DNA of 64,000 nucleotides, taken from assembly GCA_016844745.1 (NCBI GenBank), contig JAERMQ010000021.1, positions 56,090 through 120,089 of the forward strand, read 5' to 3'. Made by a program: the position numbers and the translations under genes. The notes under the pieces were generated by a model that made no database searches, had not been told where the DNA came from, and worked only from the letters and a program-made list of their open reading frames with translations. Source of the DNA: Ignavibacteria bacterium (GTDB lineage Bacteria; Bacteroidota; Ignavibacteria; Kapaibacteriales; UBA2268). Positions 1 through 9,525 of this stretch are shown in pieces; the first letter of the stretch is position 1, and every line of letters starts with the position of its first letter.

Positions 1-237
1 TGTAAATAAAGCATTATAAGTTTGCGCATCGACGAGAGTTTCCCCGCGCGATAACATCTCGGTTTTCATAACAAAACCAAGCGACATACCGGCAACAAAA
101 AACAGCATGATGCCGGTAAGGTACATCAGTCCGATGCGTTTATGGTCGGTGGAGAGCAGCCATGCCCATATCCCCGAATGTTTGCCTTTGTAATCCAAAT
201 AGCTTACATAAGAATTATCATGCGCTTGATGAGTCAT
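1..237 (-). CDS. ctaD: Cytochrome c oxidase subunit I, N-terminal part (runs off the left edge)
   Basis: The 79 codons present encode the N-terminus of heme-copper oxidase subunit I, the membrane subunit that carries the heme a and heme-copper oxygen-reduction centres. The diagnostic stretch is WLLSTDHKRIGLMYL at about residues 25-39, followed by the first membrane helix. The start ATG at 237 lies inside the 3' end of the upstream SCO gene, overlapping it by 20 bases, so the two are probably co-transcribed and translationally coupled. Only the first helix is visible; the metal-ligand histidines lie outside the window. The family call is firm, but the type of oxidase (A or B) cannot be told from this piece. 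Confidence 0.88.
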   Translation of the reverse strand, partial: MTHQAHDNSYVSYLDYKGKHSGIWAWLLSTDHKRIGLMYLTGIMLFFVAGMSLGFVMKTEMLSRGETLVDAQTYNALFT

Positions 238-1048
238 TAAAAGTTCCTTCTGATTTATTTTTATTTCTTTTTTTTCTATCTTTCCTAACTAAAACCGTGA
301 AAAAGGTCAAAGCTGCGATTAACATAAAAATCCCTATTACCTTAGTTGTATTGAACACGTATCTTTTTCCCTGCGGGTCGTAGCTGAAGCAGTACTGCAG
401 CACTGTTTTTATAGTTGGATTTGATTTATCCTGGGAGGCTTCTAATAAAGCCATTTTTAAATCGAAAGGATTGTAATTTTGGTCGAAATTTAAATATCTC
501 GATATAATTCCATTGGGTGAAATTGCAAAAATCGAACCCGCATGAATATAATTGTTATACCCATCGTCTTTGAAGTAAAAGCCAACGGATTCGGTTAGTT
601 TTTTGATTGAAATGCTATCGCCGATGAGAACATACCATGCCTTGACGGGAAAAGGATTTTTCAATCTCCCTACATTATTTTTCCTCCATTTATCGGCTTC
701 CTGCAAAGTAGCGCGATGGTCGAAGCATAGAGTGATAACCTGGTATTCTTTGCCGGGAACAAGCTTTAACCTATCGATTCCATCTGCAAGGGCATTCTGG
801 AGCGGATTGCATATTCCTGCACAATTGAAATAAATGAATGAAAGTAATGTTGGTTTTTTGATAATATCGCTTAAAAGAACAGTATCGCCATAAGAATTGA
901 GGAATTTCAAATCAAGAGGAATTTTCTTGCCCAAATTTTCTTCGATTCCAACTTTACCGGTTGATGAAGTCTTCGCTTTGGCTTGAAGCTGATTTTTCGT
1001 CAGGTTCAGAAGTGCGAAAATTACTATTAAGTAAATTACATATTTCAT
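218..1048 (-). CDS. SCO1/SenC/PrrC-family copper chaperone
   Basis: This 276-residue protein has an N-terminal signal/anchor helix (residues 1-18), a thioredoxin-like SCO domain and a second C-terminal membrane helix near residues 236-254, followed by a basic tail. The copper-binding CxxxC motif is present (C76 and C80 in FNCAGIC), as is the partner histidine (H169 in YIHAGSIF). SCO proteins deliver copper to, or reduce, the CuA site of cytochrome oxidase. Its overlap with the start of ctaD fits that job exactly. The C-terminal helix is less common than in the short SCO proteins but is frequent in Bacteroidota homologues. Family assignment is confident; whether it loads CuA or CuB is not resolvable here. 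Confidence 0.9.
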   Translation of the reverse strand: MKYVIYLIVIFALLNLTKNQLQAKAKTSSTGKVGIEENLGKKIPLDLKFLNSYGDTVLLSDIIKKPTLLSFIYFNCAGICNPLQNALADGIDRLKLVPGKEYQVITLCFDHRATLQEADKWRKNNVGRLKNPFPVKAWYVLIGDSISIKKLTESVGFYFKDDGYNNYIHAGSIFAISPNGIISRYLNFDQNYNPFDLKMALLEASQDKSNPTIKTVLQYCFSYDPQGKRYVFNTTKVIGIFMLIAALTFFTVLVRKDRKKRNKNKSEGTFNDSSSA

Positions 1049-1239
1049 GTTTTATCAAATATTATTTTTAATTTTGCCTAAAATACGATTTAGTTTGTCT
1101 TATATTTTATTAATTCTAATAAATTTTCAAAATTTTTTTTGTTGTCAATTTTCTTGTTTAATGATTTTTTTGAAATTTCACAGGTAACAGTAAGTAAGGT
1201 TTTAAAAAAAACGAGTTAAGACTTGGAAAGTAAAAGAAT

Positions 1240-1420
1240 GGGTAATACCTCCAAAACAAAGTAGCTAATTTTTTTTCATCTTATGGTACAAACGAGGAAA
1301 TCGGAACGGGGTTGGGATTAATTCTTTGCAGGGAATTTGTTGAGAGACACGGGGGTAACATTTGGATGGAAAGCGAATTGGAAAAAGGGAGTACTTTTTA
1401 TTTTAATATAAAAATTTGAT
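1240..1420 (+). pseudogene. Decayed histidine-kinase ATPase tail
   Basis: From 1285 the plus strand reads without interruption to the stop at 1418-1420 as a typical HATPase_c end: a G2 box (GTGLGL), then ILCREFVERHGGNIW and EKGSTFYFNI. Just upstream, the expected DNGxGIPP-type G1 region survives only as a shifted VIPPKQ-like fragment and the frame is closed by stops around 1243. No start, HisKA domain or N box remains, so this is the last ~45 codons of a lost sensor kinase. It shows that the space between the SCO gene and the PrkA cluster is the scar of a deleted gene. The remaining bases 1049-1239 are AT-rich with no recognisable gene. Confidence 0.8.
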
Positions 1421-1434
1421 ATTGTTTCTTATAT

Positions 1435-3801
1435 CTAATACTTCTTAGCAAGATTATGGTCTAACACATACAAACTAACCTGAACGGCGCCTTCGGCTGT
1501 ATAAGTAAATTTACTTTTCAGATTATTGATTAAAAGATTTACATCCCTCTTGATTCGCTCTTCGTAGGCATGGAAACTGGGTGAGAAATATTCCTGGATT
1601 GCGCGCCTGAAATTATCATTATCAATATATGGCACTAAAGCATTTTCTTTGAGATTGCGAGTGTATTTCTCGAATAGTTGCTTGAATTGCTCGGTTTCCT
1701 GAATTTTTTTTCCATCAATGCGGATTTCACGCGATAGGGTATTAGTAATATACTCCTGATGCATATCGTTGCGGAAATTCTTCCGCTCGAAAGTTGTGCT
1801 GGTAGTGCCAAGGAAAAGAGCTTCGAAATTTTTAAAGAAATCTTCCGAAATCTCTATAATATCGCCCGTATCCTCGCATTTCTTGGTTTCTCCGGGTTCG
1901 AAATTAATAGCGAATAAATAATTGATTATATCGCTGGAAATTTGCTTGTCATTGTAATAATAGATTGATTCTTTGACTTCCTGCAGAACGTCGTAATTGT
2001 ACATATCCACAAGCGAACTAATGAAGCCGGGTTGAACTTCTGCTTCCATAATTTTTCTCTGGGATGAGTCTAATTGCTGCTCATAAAAGGTCTTCACCAT
2101 CTGCATTGTAATCATCTTTTTGGAATCACCATTTTCATGATTATTGGATTCTCCGGAAGTGAATTTATTTGAATACAGATTCAAAAACTTACCGAATATG
2201 CTCAGCGATTGTCTGCCTGAAAAGCCCTTTGCGCCCTCTTTATCAGCAGCAGTAATAATTTCCTTCCTCAGATTTTTATCGAATCTTTTAATATCTTCTT
2301 CTGTAACCCATTCGGGTATATTACCGGAATAAATCTCCATTTTCAAAAGGAGCATATTCTTATCTAAGTATTTGCTGTACTTTTCCGGCTTTTCAATCCA
2401 CTTTTTGAAATGAGGGGAATCCTTTTCCATACGTGATGAAATAATGATTCTCGCAAAATTATTCAGAACTCCGGGCAGAAAATTCGATTCGATATCCTGA
2501 CCGAATTTTGCTTTATATACCTTTACTTCGGTGTTATAATCGAGGATATAGGGAATTAGTACAGTGACAATTCTATCCTGAAATGATTTGACAGTTTCGT
2601 AATGAACTTTGTCTTCGGGATTGACGAGTCCCAGGAACAAAGTCTTGATACGCTCTTCGGTTAATTCGACTTTATGAATGCCATCACTGATGATACCATG
2701 ATAATCTTTTAATCGTTCGACGTTATGCTCTTTTATATCCATAAGCGCCAGAACACCGTTATTTGTTTTAGCCAAATAGGAATATGAAAACCTGATATTA
2801 TTTTTAGAAAGTAAATCATTAAGAAGCGCCTGTAAGTTTTGATTAACTATGGGCTCATTATGAACGGGGTCTCCGGGATTGAAAACGCTTATACCCTCTC
2901 CGAATTGCCTCTTGTAAAAATTTTTACGTGCAAAAATCATATCGTAAATTTTCAGTGGGTCGCCGAACCTGTCTAATAAATACTTATAAAGCGAGGAGCA
3001 GATGCTGCAAGGCACATCCTTAAGCACCCATTCAAATTGACGCTCTGTAAATAATCTATGTTTGAAATTTACATCCTCGATTAGTTCATCTAAGAATTGC
3101 TGGCGAAATGATTTTGGAATCAGGAGAATCGGATGGTCATGATTTGGGCAGGAAAATTCCAGATGCTTATCAGGATAGGTCAAGGTTGGTGTCTTTTTGG
3201 TGGAAGTTTGCGAATCGGCAGATTTCTTGCTTTTTTCGCCTGCAAATAAATTAATATATTTTTCAAGACCGGTGAATCCGCCAAGGTAGTCAATATCGAG
3301 TCGCCAATATGTCTTATAAGTTGCTCCGGCATCGGTTATTGCATAATCTTCTAATTTTTGAAGAAGAATATTAAGAAATGTGCTTTTACCGCTGCCCGGA
3401 GGACCTTCGAAAAGAAAAATATTTTTGTTTTGTGTGCTTTTACGAAAATCACGAACAAGATTCATCAAACGATTTGAAAATAATCTGTCTGAGAAAAATG
3501 GCTCGTCGCAATCGCTTTCGAACATTTTAAAAAAATCATAACCGATAAAACCAATATATTCAGGCGAACCTTCCCAGTCATCCTTAGGAGTTTCGACATA
3601 ATGATTGAACATGTCGTAGAACAACTGGAAAATATCCCGGAAAACAAATTCCGGGTTTTGTGAAGCCATAAAGAGAAAATCGTTGAAATTGATTGGCTGT
3701 CGCTTTTCCTGTTCCCGTAAATTATTGCTGAGGTCAATAAGCGTTTCGAGCTTTCTACCTTTTACTTTCATTTCTTCGATTGTTTGATTTTTCTCTTTCA
3801 T
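1435..3801 (-). CDS. PrkA-like AAA ATPase / serine kinase, larger paralogue
   Basis: This 788-residue protein has a Walker A (GPPGSGKST, residues 133-141) followed by a segment typical of Bacillus PrkA: CPNHDHPILLIP at about 218-229, aligning with the CPMHEDPLHLIP of canonical PrkA, then GISVFNPGDP where PrkA has GIGTFSPSDP. A CSIC pair (C265, C268) together with C218/H221/H223 could bind a metal. The C-terminal third is the helical PrkA extension. PrkA proteins are AAA+ enzymes reported as serine kinases acting in stress and stationary-phase physiology. It is the last of four same-strand genes (prkA, yeaH, spoVR, this one), separated from spoVR by 165 bases containing a perfect inverted repeat. 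At 788 residues it is longer than typical PrkA (about 630-690). Substrate unknown. Confidence 0.8.
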   Translation of the reverse strand: MKEKNQTIEEMKVKGRKLETLIDLSNNLREQEKRQPINFNDFLFMASQNPEFVFRDIFQLFYDMFNHYVETPKDDWEGSPEYIGFIGYDFFKMFESDCDEPFFSDRLFSNRLMNLVRDFRKSTQNKNIFLFEGPPGSGKSTFLNILLQKLEDYAITDAGATYKTYWRLDIDYLGGFTGLEKYINLFAGEKSKKSADSQTSTKKTPTLTYPDKHLEFSCPNHDHPILLIPKSFRQQFLDELIEDVNFKHRLFTERQFEWVLKDVPCSICSSLYKYLLDRFGDPLKIYDMIFARKNFYKRQFGEGISVFNPGDPVHNEPIVNQNLQALLNDLLSKNNIRFSYSYLAKTNNGVLALMDIKEHNVERLKDYHGIISDGIHKVELTEERIKTLFLGLVNPEDKVHYETVKSFQDRIVTVLIPYILDYNTEVKVYKAKFGQDIESNFLPGVLNNFARIIISSRMEKDSPHFKKWIEKPEKYSKYLDKNMLLLKMEIYSGNIPEWVTEEDIKRFDKNLRKEIITAADKEGAKGFSGRQSLSIFGKFLNLYSNKFTSGESNNHENGDSKKMITMQMVKTFYEQQLDSSQRKIMEAEVQPGFISSLVDMYNYDVLQEVKESIYYYNDKQISSDIINYLFAINFEPGETKKCEDTGDIIEISEDFFKNFEALFLGTTSTTFERKNFRNDMHQEYITNTLSREIRIDGKKIQETEQFKQLFEKYTRNLKENALVPYIDNDNFRRAIQEYFSPSFHAYEERIKRDVNLLINNLKSKFTYTAEGAVQVSLYVLDHNLAKKY

Positions 3802-3845
3802 ATTATTATATCTTGATTTCTTCTTGCATCACTTTAATTAATTGG

Positions 3846-3940
3846 AATTACCACCCCCTACCCCCTCCTAAAATAGGAGGGGATTTAAATTTCATTTTCT
3901 TGTCCCCTCCTATTTTAGGAGGGGGTAGGGGGTGGTAATT
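3846..3940. repeat. G/C-rich double-hairpin inverted repeat (family A, copy 1)
   Basis: Two perfect 38-base arms (3846-3883 and 3903-3940) flank a 19-base AT-rich loop. Each arm is itself internally palindromic around CCTCCTAAAATAGGAGG, so the element can fold as one long hairpin or two small ones. A second copy with slight changes lies at 26430-26527. Here it sits between spoVR and the second PrkA-like gene and may attenuate or process that transcript, or may simply be a dispersed REP-like element. Confidence 0.85.
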
Positions 3941-3965
3941 AGGAGTCATTCTCTTGTCAAACATT

Positions 3966-5618
3966 TTATAAATATTCCTTACCAATCTTTTTTTCCTTCA
4001 TTGAGTATAGAACTCTCTTGTACTCATTTTCCGCAGCATCATCCCCTGTAGTTTTTTTCTTATAAATTTCAGTTGTTTCCAATTGAACCTGAAAATTTCC
4101 ACCGGAGCAGCCAGACCATAAATACTCAATTCCGAGCAACACATCCGGAATGAATTCACGTACAAGTTGCCTGCCTTCGAACTTATGAGTAAGATAAAGA
4201 ACTGAATCTGTTGTTTTAGTTAAATCCACATCTATTTTCGGTGGATGATACATCGAATCAATCAGCATTTGCTTATAATCCTCTGCCTTACGGCTTTTTA
4301 CATAATATTCATAAGTGCTTTTATCTTCGTTGTAGCGGCGCCCTACGACAAACAAGTCGTATTTATCAACGAAATCCTGGGTTACAAAAGTATTGACTAA
4401 CATGAAATCGGAAAAATTTTTTCTTAATTCGAAGATTGCCTGCCTGCCGGTTCCTGTCTTCCTGTTAAATGATTCGCGGTTTTCGGAATTGAAAATCTCC
4501 TGAAATTCCAGCGAGAGCTTGCCTCTATCGGCTAAATCCTCGACGTTTTGAATAAGCCGCAGCCCTATTGCATAAGGATTCAAGCCGACGCGTGAAATAG
4601 AAGTTACTTTGGAATTAATAACGGCAAAGTCGATTTCATGACCGGCGATTCTCTCATCCTTGCCAAAAAGTTCTTCATGCCAATAGCTTGCCCAGCCTTC
4701 ATTGATAATCTTTGTGCGTATCTGCGGCGAAAAATAAAGCGAAGTATTGCGAACGATTGTCATTACTTCCTTCATCCAAAGGTTACTCTCTTTGTTGAGG
4801 AAAGAAGAATTATCCCGAACAAATTCCAGAATATCTATTGAAGAATTTCTTAATTCTCGTGCCTTAATGCTGTTGAATTTATCATAAAGCGCCTGAAACT
4901 CAGGGAATCGCAGCTTTACTTCACTTAAGAAATTTGATTCCGGATTCGGCTGACCTGTGCTTCTGATTTGATTGAATCGCTCGATTTCCTTGAAAATCTC
5001 ATGTTCGGGAAGGCGGGGATGACTATGCGAATTACGCTCCTGAAGAAAAATATTGAAGTAATAATCCAAACGGCTCTCCGGCAGCATTGACTGTGGGAAT
5101 TGAGTATCATACAATTCCTCGAAATATCCGCAGATATTATCAATCGAGCGGCTGAACTCAATTGCATAATCTAACCAGCGTCCTTTTTCACTCCGCAATT
5201 GAACAATCAAACGTTTGTCGGCAAGCGCCTGTCCGACGAAATCATCCGTCCATGTATTCTCAAATAAAGTATTATTCCTGAAAAAATCTATATGCCCCAA
5301 TACATGATAGAATATCATAGTATTGAGCCAATCAGGATTATTGTCGTTATAAAAAGAAATTGCAGGACGGGAGTTAATCACGGTTTCATAAGGATTCGAT
5401 GGCGATATTTTATATTTGCCCTGCTCTTTCAATACCTCTACGTCATGCACCCAGTAATCGTACAGGGTAGGTATCATCACCTTTGGAGATAGCTCAATCA
5501 GGTCGCGATTCTTTACTATGTATTCCAAAGAATCACCCCCGAATTCAAGTCCTGCCTTATGAGCACGGACCTTGCAATCCTCCATTATTTCTTTAGTATG
5601 TTGGTCGATTAAGTCCAT
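3966..5618 (-). CDS. spoVR: SpoVR family protein
   Basis: This 550-residue cytoplasmic protein has no signal peptide. Family landmarks are NEGWASYWHEELF near the middle and SRVGLNPYAIGLRLI about 25 residues later, both hallmarks of SpoVR/YcgB. SpoVR was first linked to spore cortex formation in Bacillus, but it is widespread in non-sporulating bacteria, where it travels with PrkA and YeaH (DUF444). Its biochemical function is unknown. It starts with ATG 22 bases after the yeaH stop, consistent with one operon. Length is in the normal range. No sporulation is implied for this organism. Confidence 0.92.
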   Translation of the reverse strand: MDLIDQHTKEIMEDCKVRAHKAGLEFGGDSLEYIVKNRDLIELSPKVMIPTLYDYWVHDVEVLKEQGKYKISPSNPYETVINSRPAISFYNDNNPDWLNTMIFYHVLGHIDFFRNNTLFENTWTDDFVGQALADKRLIVQLRSEKGRWLDYAIEFSRSIDNICGYFEELYDTQFPQSMLPESRLDYYFNIFLQERNSHSHPRLPEHEIFKEIERFNQIRSTGQPNPESNFLSEVKLRFPEFQALYDKFNSIKARELRNSSIDILEFVRDNSSFLNKESNLWMKEVMTIVRNTSLYFSPQIRTKIINEGWASYWHEELFGKDERIAGHEIDFAVINSKVTSISRVGLNPYAIGLRLIQNVEDLADRGKLSLEFQEIFNSENRESFNRKTGTGRQAIFELRKNFSDFMLVNTFVTQDFVDKYDLFVVGRRYNEDKSTYEYYVKSRKAEDYKQMLIDSMYHPPKIDVDLTKTTDSVLYLTHKFEGRQLVREFIPDVLLGIEYLWSGCSGGNFQVQLETTEIYKKKTTGDDAAENEYKRVLYSMKEKKIGKEYL

Positions 5619-5639
5619 TGAGTTTAAATTAAATTTTTA

Positions 5640-7034
5640 TTACCCGATGAGATATTTTATCCCGTCGATTATTCTTTCTTCGGTTGCAGAATCGGCAACC
5701 ATGGTATCTAACCTGAGCAGGTCGTGCCTTTCTTTTAACAAACCTGAATATTCAAGATTTTTTTCGACTACGGATTGAGTAGTTGCTCCCCAGGTATTTC
5801 GTGCAACCGTGATTCCGATTCTGTTGGCAAAGCTAAGCATTTTGCGAAGCTCCTCGAGCATTTGTTTGCCGTCTTCCTCCCAATCATCGCCGTCTGTGCC
5901 ATGGAAAATGTAAATGTTGTTATCCCGCACCAGATGCTCTTTCTCGATAATTTCATTAACTAAACGATACGCAGGATATATATTGGTTCCGCCGGCAACG
6001 TTTGATTTGAAATAAGTGTAAAAATCGGGCACTTCCTTTGCCTCGGTATCGTGAAGAATGAATCTTGCCATAACATTTGATGGATTACTGGCATTACCCA
6101 TTTTGAATTGATATACAAGCCAGCTATAAATAAACAGATGAAGAGTAGCAATTGTCTCGGTAGGTTTACCCTGCATTGAGCCGGAATAATCCCGTACGAA
6201 AAACACAACCGCCTGGTTCTCGAAATCCTTCTCGGATGACAATATCCTGTATATATTATCCTGTGGATTGATGAGTAATTCTTCATGCTGAATGGGTGCT
6301 CCGAAGGAATCCGTCTCGTCTTCTGAAATCCTGCCAAGAAGTATATTTGTTTCTAATACACGTTTTAGTGTTGCTTTTTTATCGAGAATCTGACCGTACC
6401 CGCGATGCAAATCAGTCAAATCATAAGTGTATTTCGTAATCGAACGCTTTTTCCCTTTATCTTTCAGATTAGGAAGGGTGAATCTTTCGGTGAGCACTTT
6501 GCCTAAATCAAAAGCATCGGTGCCTACTTCATGCTTGCCGCCCTGTCCCTGCCCTGCGCCGGAACCCTCGCCTTCGCCTTGCTCTGGTTTAGCGGATTCT
6601 TCGCCAATTACTTCGCCTTCTTTCTCATCGCCTGTGCCACCAGTGGAATCTTCTTCGTCTTCAGAAATCCTGTCGTCGTGATAAAATTTCGGTTCGGTTG
6701 TTGTAGGAACTACGATTATATTTTTTTGTGGTCCTTTGCCCGGTTTCACAAGGCGTCCAATTCTTATTCTTCTCGGGAATCCATCTGCTTCGCGTAGTTT
6801 ATCTTTCTCCATTAAATCATCTAAAGTCTGTAGTTCGGCTACTGGTGAAGGATTTATATTTGTTCCTAATAAAACTTCACCATCGCTATGGTCATAAATC
6901 GATAAATAAGGCTGACGCAGCGTTTTCCGTGTTTCAGGTATTGAATGAATGTCAGTCGATTCCAGCTCGATTTTCCGGCTTTCGCTCAATTCCTGCTCCG
7001 GCACTATATTTATCGTTTGAACTGTTTTTTTCAT
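5640..7034 (-). CDS. yeaH: YeaH/YhbH family (DUF444) protein with von Willebrand A domain
   Basis: The protein has an acidic and Gly/Glu/Gln-rich low-complexity linker (about residues 120-170) and then a vWA-type domain with the metal-ion adhesion motif DYSGSM (MIDAS Asp at about residue 282). YeaH works with the PrkA/YeaG kinase in enterobacterial stress and nitrogen-starvation responses, and the same partner is encoded directly upstream here. The ATG at 7034 is preferred over the in-frame TTG at 7043 because the family has no extra N-terminal residues. The gap to prkA is about 56 bases. The linker is unusually GC-rich compared with the flanks because of its Gly/Glu codons. Role of the vWA domain (partner binding) is inferred. 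Confidence 0.9.
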   Translation of the reverse strand: MKKTVQTINIVPEQELSESRKIELESTDIHSIPETRKTLRQPYLSIYDHSDGEVLLGTNINPSPVAELQTLDDLMEKDKLREADGFPRRIRIGRLVKPGKGPQKNIIVVPTTTEPKFYHDDRISEDEEDSTGGTGDEKEGEVIGEESAKPEQGEGEGSGAGQGQGGKHEVGTDAFDLGKVLTERFTLPNLKDKGKKRSITKYTYDLTDLHRGYGQILDKKATLKRVLETNILLGRISEDETDSFGAPIQHEELLINPQDNIYRILSSEKDFENQAVVFFVRDYSGSMQGKPTETIATLHLFIYSWLVYQFKMGNASNPSNVMARFILHDTEAKEVPDFYTYFKSNVAGGTNIYPAYRLVNEIIEKEHLVRDNNIYIFHGTDGDDWEEDGKQMLEELRKMLSFANRIGITVARNTWGATTQSVVEKNLEYSGLLKERHDLLRLDTMVADSATEERIIDGIKYLIG

Positions 7035-7090
7035 TATGTTCAAATCATATTATTTTTTTTCACACAGCCTCTTAAAAGGTTGACTTATCT

Positions 7091-9157
7091 TTAATTAGCA
7101 TCGTCCTGGGTGCAGAAGTATTCAATTGTCTTCTGGGCACAGGTTTTGCAATAACCTAACTTATTCATCATTGTGTCAATCATTCTGTTATACAGCTTCT
7201 GATTTTCTTCGTTTGTCCTGTTCGAAAGCGCTCCCACGAGGCTGCCAGCGCCTGCAACATCCGATTTCAGCCGCACATCAGTTACCGCCTTAACCAATTC
7301 ATTATTATCCATGAAATTATAATTCGGGTCCTGAATCATCTTCTGCCCGTAAATCTTTGTTATAGTGGTTCTGTAGCTCTGCTTCTGCTCTTTGCTCTTT
7401 AAACCCAAGCGGGCTTCTACGCTATCTATGAAGGTCTCATCTATTTTCAAAGGTACAAGCTTGCCGGTTTGCGGGTCTTTGTATGTCCAGATTTTATCGG
7501 GACCGAGATTTTTTGCATCAATTCCGATTATCATATTTACATAAATCATCACATCTTTTTCAACTGCTGAAGGCTCGTCCATATATGCGTTGAATATAGC
7601 CATCATCACGTTTTTGCGATGTAATCCGCGAGCAATTTTCAGGTCGTTAGCATATTTTATTCTATCATTAGGCTCCTGGATATAATCCAGAATAATACTC
7701 TCATAAGCAGGGAAAATATCACCGGCATACATGCACTTGCCTTCCTGAGTCTCGCTGCGTTCGAGCAGCACCTGGATTGCCCTGCCAAGGTTGCGATGCC
7801 CAAGCCCTTTTTGCCCGAATCGTTTTGTTATGTCCGGGTCGTTATTCAATTCATTTATTACTTCAACCAATGTTTTGATGCTCTTCTCGCCTGCAACCTC
7901 GCCGGCAGCCAGCTTCATCATCTCAACGGGAGTGAGCTTATCGTTCGGAGGCATTCGTGTTAGAATGACGCTAACTGAGATTGCATAATTCAAATTCGGG
8001 TCGATATGAAGCTTTTGACCTGAAAATGTAGTCTTCTCGCGGCTACCAATAGCAAAGGATGTCAATTCCTGCTGCAATTTATAATTAGTATTATGAGCCA
8101 TATAAGTCAGGCGGCAGCGGTCGATAATCGGCGCCTGCTCTTTCTCTTCGAGGAAACGTGCGAATTCCGAATTATTACTCGTTGCTATAATTAAAGTATC
8201 GAGGGGCCATTTAAATCCTTCGATATCGATTGTACGATTCTGGATTACTCCTAAATACACCTGAACAAGGTCTTTTTTGTTTTTGAAAATTTCATCGGCA
8301 AAGTGGATGCCGCCGCCTGCAACGCGAGCCAGGGCACCTCTCCGAAGGTCGAAACGGTATGGATTGTTGGTATCGGAAATATGCAGAAGTCGGGAAATCG
8401 ATTCTTCTCCAAGCAAATCAACAGCGGATGAAGTTATTTTATCTTTAGCAGCATATTTTCCGGTCAGGGTGCCGCGGGATTCGCTAATCGGCTGTGGCAC
8501 TACCTCGATAAACTCCATCATCTTTGTTATATCGCCATTGCAATAATTCCGTATTTGATTGAATATATAATCAGAGCAAGCTCCCAATGGGCGGTAGCTC
8601 TTGTAGAATTTCTCGATATGAGCATCTTTGGCTCCGAGTTTCGAAATATATTTTATATTGCTATCCTGGGTTTCGAACAGGTTCATCGCGAGAACCATCG
8701 GGTCTTCGAAAGTCTGGGATTCGATTGAAGTGATTTTGCCATAACCGCCAATTTTATCCAGATTATTGAATCGAAAAGTATAACGCATGTTATCAGGAAA
8801 GCCATCCTTAGCAAGAGTTACATATTCACGGTATATTTTATTCAAATAATCAACGAAATATGTTTTGCCGTTTCCCGGTTCTCCAATAAGAACGAACGAC
8901 ATTTCAGCCGAAGAGCCGCTCTCAGCCGCGTCTTTAACAAATGATACGAAACTATTTATTTCGTCGAACATACCGATTATATGCTTCGAGCCGGAGCGAA
9001 ACACCTTGAAATCATAAGTGCTGCGCCCATTTACCGTAACTTTCTCGAGTTTATCCGAACCGTCTAAAATCATTCGGGTAACGGTCTGAAATACATTTTC
9101 GAAATAGCGATTTCCTTCGATTACTTTTTTTATATGAGAATCCAAACTTTCTGCCAT
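7091..9157 (-). CDS. prkA: PrkA serine protein kinase / AAA ATPase (YeaG type)
   Basis: The protein is 688 residues long with Walker A GEPGNGKT (92-99), a Walker B-like GGGIHFADE (281-289) and the sensor-like LIIATSNNSEF that follows. The C-terminal third (about 470-688) is the helical PrkA domain, and a CKTC pair lies near the end. PrkA/YeaG phosphorylates serine residues and shapes stress responses. The start is supported by a strong GGAGG six bases upstream of ATG at 9157. This is the first gene of the four-gene cluster, so a promoter should lie in the AT-rich space upstream. It is clearly different in sequence from the other PrkA-like protein at 1435-3801, so this is not a recent duplication. 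Confidence 0.9.
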   Translation of the reverse strand: MAESLDSHIKKVIEGNRYFENVFQTVTRMILDGSDKLEKVTVNGRSTYDFKVFRSGSKHIIGMFDEINSFVSFVKDAAESGSSAEMSFVLIGEPGNGKTYFVDYLNKIYREYVTLAKDGFPDNMRYTFRFNNLDKIGGYGKITSIESQTFEDPMVLAMNLFETQDSNIKYISKLGAKDAHIEKFYKSYRPLGACSDYIFNQIRNYCNGDITKMMEFIEVVPQPISESRGTLTGKYAAKDKITSSAVDLLGEESISRLLHISDTNNPYRFDLRRGALARVAGGGIHFADEIFKNKKDLVQVYLGVIQNRTIDIEGFKWPLDTLIIATSNNSEFARFLEEKEQAPIIDRCRLTYMAHNTNYKLQQELTSFAIGSREKTTFSGQKLHIDPNLNYAISVSVILTRMPPNDKLTPVEMMKLAAGEVAGEKSIKTLVEVINELNNDPDITKRFGQKGLGHRNLGRAIQVLLERSETQEGKCMYAGDIFPAYESIILDYIQEPNDRIKYANDLKIARGLHRKNVMMAIFNAYMDEPSAVEKDVMIYVNMIIGIDAKNLGPDKIWTYKDPQTGKLVPLKIDETFIDSVEARLGLKSKEQKQSYRTTITKIYGQKMIQDPNYNFMDNNELVKAVTDVRLKSDVAGAGSLVGALSNRTNEENQKLYNRMIDTMMNKLGYCKTCAQKTIEYFCTQDDAN

Positions 9158-9525
9158 GAATGCCTCCGTTATTTAATATTATTTTATTTTTTTCACATTT
9201 AATGACAATTGCAATAAAATTTCAGTCTAAAAATATTGTACGCAAAATAAGCTAATTTGTTTTAAAATTCAAATAACCGATTAGATAAATCAGATTAAAT
9301 TTTTTAAAGATATTATATTTTACTATTTTTAGAATTGAAGTTTTGCAAAATTATAAAGTTTCAGAATTTTCAATTTACAATTTTGCAATTTTCAATCAAT
9401 TAATAATTTTAAATTTTTAATTGATAATTGATTGAAAATTTAACTTTGAAAATTGAAAATTAAGCTCTTAAATATAAGAGGAATTTGTTTAAGGTCAATT
9501 CATTGTTAGAAAATAGAAAGAAATT
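9158..9525. other. Divergent intergenic region with AT-rich inverted repeat
   Basis: These 368 bases separate the PrkA operon and the cytochrome b561 gene and must hold both promoters. The central part (about 9366-9463) is an imperfect palindrome built from TTTTCAAT/ATTGAAAA and AATTTACAATTTT-like blocks. No gene is seen. The composition is close to 85% A+T, so promoter boxes cannot be assigned reliably. Confidence 0.5.

Noticed and set aside
5960..6681. Long open frames opposite the yeaH linker
   Set aside because: They are caused by the biased Gly/Glu codons of the linker; proline/serine-rich products have no domain.
1435..9157. Sporulation operon because of SpoVR
   Set aside because: SpoVR with PrkA and YeaH is widespread in non-spore-formers and no other sporulation gene is present.
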